A stretch of 64,000 bases of DNA from Terricaulis silvestris (GTDB taxonomy: Bacteria > Pseudomonadota > Alphaproteobacteria > Caulobacterales > Aquidulcibacteraceae): positions 3,622,501 through 3,686,500 of the forward strand of contig NZ_CP047045.1 of the NCBI RefSeq assembly GCF_009792355.1, read 5' to 3'. A program made the translations under genes and the position numbers. Of the stretch, positions 61,409 to 64,000 are shown in pieces. Each line of letters starts with the position of its first letter. Position 1 is the stretch's first letter. Below the pieces are notes generated by a model that saw nothing but the letters and a program-made list of their open reading frames with translations, was not told the DNA's origin and made no database searches.

Positions 61409-62076
61409 TTCTTCACGCAGGTCAGCACGCCATCGCCGATATTGTTCATGCTGGCGTGGACGCGGGCATCCGCCTTGGCTTTGTGCGCCAGGGCGCGGAG
61501 CGCGGTGGTGTCGGCGCCGGTGTCGGCCGGATCAGCGACGCGGCCGGACCAGAGCACGTTGTCGAACAACATGACGCCGCCAGGGCGGAGCAGTTGCAAG
61601 CCGCGTTCGTAGTAGGCGTCGTAGCCAGTCTTGTCGGCGTCGATGAAGCCCATGTCGTAGCTACCGCCCTGCCCGGCGGCGATGCGCTGATCCAGTGTTT
61701 CCGAAGCGGGCGCGATCTTCAGTTCGATCACGTCATCGACCTCAGCTTCGCGCCAATAATCGCGCGCTTTGGTCGTGTATTGTTCGGAGATGTCGCAGGC
61801 GAGCAGATGCGCGCCGATTGGATGCATCTCCTTGAGCGCTAGCGCCGTGGCCAGCGAAGAATAGCCGGTGAAGACACCGACTTCGAACGCGCGCTTGGCG
61901 CGGATCATGCGCGCGATCGATTGCATGAACGCGCCCTGCTCGGCGCTGATCTGCATCTGCGCGTTGGGCATGGCGTGCGTCTCGGCGCGGCAGCGCGCGA
62001 GTGCGGGATGTTCAGGCGGATTGACGTCCGCGAGGTAGCGAACGATTTCGGGTGAAAGGCCGAGTGATGAGGACAT
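61405..62076 (-). CDS. O-methyltransferase, class I SAM-dependent
   Basis: A 223-residue enzyme like the caffeoyl-CoA/catechol O-methyltransferases. SAM-binding motif I is FEVGVFTGYSSLATALAL, and the metal-binding region has GFIDADKTGYDAYYERGL and VMLFDNVLWSGRV. Substrate unknown. It starts eight bases after metK, whose product SAM is its cosubstrate. Confidence 0.9.
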   Translation of the reverse strand: MSSSLGLSPEIVRYLADVNPPEHPALARCRAETHAMPNAQMQISAEQGAFMQSIARMIRAKRAFEVGVFTGYSSLATALALKEMHPIGAHLLACDISEQYTTKARDYWREAEVDDVIELKIAPASETLDQRIAAGQGGSYDMGFIDADKTGYDAYYERGLQLLRPGGVMLFDNVLWSGRVADPADTGADTTALRALAHKAKADARVHASMNNIGDGVLTCVKK

Positions 62077-62084
62077 GCGCCGTC

Positions 62085-63305
62085 TTACGACAGGCGCCGC
62101 AATTCCTCCACCAGATCGTCGCGTTCCCAGGTGAAGCCGCCTTCATTGTCCGGCTGGCGGCCAAAGTGGCCGTACGCGGCGGTGCGGGCGTAGATCGGAC
62201 GATTGAGCTTCAGGTGCGTGCGGATCCCGCGGGGCGTGCAGCCGCCCATCAATTCCGGCAGCTTCGCTTCCAGGATCGCCGGATCGATGGTGTCGGCGCC
62301 GTGGAGATCGACATAGAAGCTCGTCGGCGTCGCGACACCAATCGCGTAGCTGATCTGAATGGTGCAGCGATCGGCGAGGCCGGCGGCGACGACGTTCTTC
62401 GCGAGGTAGCGGCATGCGTACGCGGCGGAGCGATCGACTTTAGTCGGATCCTTGCCGGAGAACGCGCCGCCGCCGTGCGGGCTGGCGCCGCCGTAGGTGT
62501 CGACGATGATCTTGCGGCCGGTGAGGCCGCTATCGCCGTCGGGGCCGCCGATCTCGAACTTGCCGGTCGGGTTGATGTGCCACTTGGTTCGCTTGGTGAT
62601 CAGGCCCGCTGGGAAAACCGACTCAGCATAGGGCCGCACCAGATCGGCGAAGCGCTTCTGCGAGTACGAGGATCCACCGAGCTTTTTCTTGTGCTGATGG
62701 CTGACGACAATGGCGACAACTTCAACTGGCTTGCCGTTCTCGTAGCGCAGCGTGACCTGGCTCTTGGCGTCCGGCTCGAGTTCTACGCGTTCACCTGAAT
62801 GGCGCACTTCGGCCAGGCGCTTCAGGATGTTGTGCGAATATTGCAGCGTGGCCGGCATCAGCTCCGGCGTTTCGCTGCAGGCGTAGCCGAACATGATGCC
62901 TTGGTCGCCGGCGCCTTCTTCCTTCTTCGCCGTCGAGTCGACGCCTTGCGCGATGTGCGCGGACTGGCCGTGGAGATAGTTGGCGTAACGCGCCTTCTCC
63001 CAATGAAAACCCTTCTGCTCGTAACCGATGTCCTTCACCGCCGCGCGCACCTTCGGCTGCAGCGATGCGATGATCTCTTTGGTGAACGCCTTGCTCTCGG
63101 CTTTCGATTGACCCGGCTTGGAAGCGCGGACTTCGCCGGCGAGGATGATGCGATTGGTCGTCACCATCGTCTCGCAGGCGACGCGCGCTTCCGGGTCGGC
63201 TTCGATGAAGGCGTCGACGACGGTATCGGAGATCCGGTCCGCGACTTTGTCCGGGTGGCCTTCGGACACACTTTCGCTGGTGAACACGTACGAGCTTCTG
63301 ACCAC
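62085..63305 (-). CDS. metK: S-adenosylmethionine synthetase
   Basis: A 406-residue enzyme that makes SAM from methionine and ATP. Motifs are [13 protein letters not shown] (His17), [13 protein letters not shown] and [19 protein letters not shown]. The start [10 protein letters not shown] is standard. I see no SAM riboswitch in the 79-base gap to the upstream regulator gene. Confidence 0.97.
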   Translation of the reverse strand: MVRSSYVFTSESVSEGHPDKVADRISDTVVDAFIEADPEARVACETMVTTNRIILAGEVRASKPGQSKAESKAFTKEIIASLQPKVRAAVKDIGYEQKGFHWEKARYANYLHGQSAHIAQGVDSTAKKEEGAGDQGIMFGYACSETPELMPATLQYSHNILKRLAEVRHSGERVELEPDAKSQVTLRYENGKPVEVVAIVVSHQHKKKLGGSSYSQKRFADLVRPYAESVFPAGLITKRTKWHINPTGKFEIGGPDGDSGLTGRKIIVDTYGGASPHGGGAFSGKDPTKVDRSAAYACRYLAKNVVAAGLADRCTIQISYAIGVATPTSFYVDLHGADTIDPAILEAKLPELMGGCTPRGIRTHLKLNRPIYARTAAYGHFGRQPDNEGGFTWERDDLVEELRRLS

Positions 63306-63384
63306 GCGGATTCTCCGGAATTCAGGGATTCGAGCCGCGCTTCATAGGGATTGACGAGGATTCAGGCAAATCGCTTCGCGCGTT

Positions 63385-63801
63385 TCAGCTGCCGCGCTTG
63401 CCCTCGGCGCCCTCTTCCGTCAGCGCTTTAACCAGTTCCACCACCCGGCGGCGGACCTTTTGGCTCTTGATCGCAGCAAACAGCGCCATGAGCTGGGCCC
63501 CCTCCGGGGTAGCAAGCGCATCGTCGATATAGTCTTTGGTCGATTCCGCGACGCCTGGACCGCGCCCTGCGGCGATGCCCTCGTAGAAGCGCGCCACCGG
63601 GAGCTCGAGCGCCGAAGCGATGTCGTGCAGGCGGCTCGCGGCGATGCGGTTAACGCCCTTCTCGTACTTTTGGACCTGCTGGAAGGTGACGCCGAGAAGT
63701 TCAGCGAGCCGCTCCTGACTCATGCCGATCTCAAGCCGACGTGTACGCACGCGCTGACCCAGCTTTCGATCGATGGGTTTCGCCGCGCGCTCGTCGTTCA
63801 T
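63385..63801 (-). CDS. XRE-family transcription regulator
   Basis: A 138-residue regulator starting at ATG 63801, whose bases overlap the lnt stop (ATGA). The helix-turn-helix lies at about 18-72 (GQRVRTRRLEIGMSQERLAE, then VTFQQVQKYEKGVNRIAASR). The C-terminal half (DYIDDALATPEGAQLMALF) is also conserved in alphaproteobacterial relatives near metK. Its targets are unknown. Confidence 0.9.
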   Translation of the reverse strand: MNDERAAKPIDRKLGQRVRTRRLEIGMSQERLAELLGVTFQQVQKYEKGVNRIAASRLHDIASALELPVARFYEGIAAGRGPGVAESTKDYIDDALATPEGAQLMALFAAIKSQKVRRRVVELVKALTEEGAEGKRGS

Positions 63802-64000
63802 TCTCGTCGCCCTGTCCCCCGCATTTGCACGGGAGCAAATCGCAGCGCTGCAATGAGTGAAACTAGCAACAGCAGCAACCAATTACCCCACAATGCGAAA
63901 GCCGTCTCATCAAGTGCAAGCGGCAATTGCGCTTCCGTCGCGGCGCCTACGCGACGGGTGGACCGAATGTCGCGACCGTACGCGTCGATTATACCGGAGA
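63798..64000 (-). CDS. lnt: Apolipoprotein N-acyltransferase Lnt, C-terminal part (partial)
   Basis: The gene runs off the right edge; the last 66 residues are visible. They read SGIIDAYGRDIRSTRR, ALWGNWLLLLLVSLIAAL, and end MRGTGRRE before a TGA that overlaps the start of the XRE gene. The sequence ISGIIDAYGR and the final membrane helix match Lnt, the enzyme that adds the third acyl chain to lipoproteins. The order lnt-HTH-metK is usual in this group. Confidence 0.85.
   Translation of the reverse strand, partial: SGIIDAYGRDIRSTRRVGAATEAQLPLALDETAFALWGNWLLLLLVSLIAALRFAPVQMRGTGRRE

Noticed and set aside
63306-63384. SAM riboswitch before metK
   Set aside because: The gap is only 79 bases and I could not recognise conserved core elements of SAM-II or SAM/SAH types.

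Overview
The window reads as one contiguous piece of a high-GC alphaproteobacterial chromosome. Gene content and order (tamA-tamB-obgE, nadD-rsfS-rlmH-ctpA-rppH, an atpHAGDC F1 operon without the F0 genes, lnt-HTH-metK, and a TCA block mdh/sucC/sucD/sucA/sucB/lpd) fit Caulobacterales or Hyphomonadaceae-like bacteria; that placement is an inference from gene order and protein style, not a computed phylogeny. No tRNA, rRNA, CRISPR array, prophage or insertion sequence was seen.

Layout. 1-12.8 kb (+): end of tamA, tamB, obgE, a frameshifted terB-like gene (-), nadD, rsfS, rlmH, an EnvC-like factor, ctpA, a divergent polysaccharide deacetylase, rppH and an alpha/beta hydrolase. 12.8-20.2 kb (-): a metallophosphoesterase and the F1 ATP synthase operon, interrupted twice: ohr plus a small exported protein lie between atpG and atpD, and two more small genes lie between atpD and atpC. 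20.4-31.8 kb: MHS-type transporter, TerC, SDR, priA with a reduced zinc region, a DUF4274 protein, xerC, a histone H1-like protein, and a membrane-protein/winged-helix pair with a clear promoter and operator-like palindrome. 32-38.6 kb: OmpA-like porin, small genes, lpd, an Lnt-like nitrilase-fold paralogue. 38.6-60.6 kb: the TCA genes, all on the minus strand, spread out and separated by unrelated genes (GFA protein, M48 peptidase operon, TMEM175 channel, chromate transporter, MFS, LytTR regulator, M28 peptidase). 60.6-64 kb: DUF1508, an O-methyltransferase, metK, an XRE regulator, and the 3' end of the true lnt running off the window.

The TCA enzymes together make the 2-oxoglutarate dehydrogenase complex (SucA, SucB, Lpd), succinyl-CoA ligase (SucC, SucD) and malate dehydrogenase. 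TamA/TamB insert outer-membrane proteins, and Lnt finishes lipoproteins.

Non-coding structure is rich. There are several composite palindromic repeats (31.8, 39.6, 53.0, 58.9 and 59.5 kb); one copy sits inside the chromate transporter gene and is translated in frame. Five convergent gene pairs share a 4-base palindromic stop (CTAG or TTAA). I found no complete new defence or mobile system. The most unusual items are the interrupted atp operon, the in-frame repeat in chrA, the promoter/operator of the 30.2 kb operon, and a duplicated sucC tail next to a probably truncated gene.
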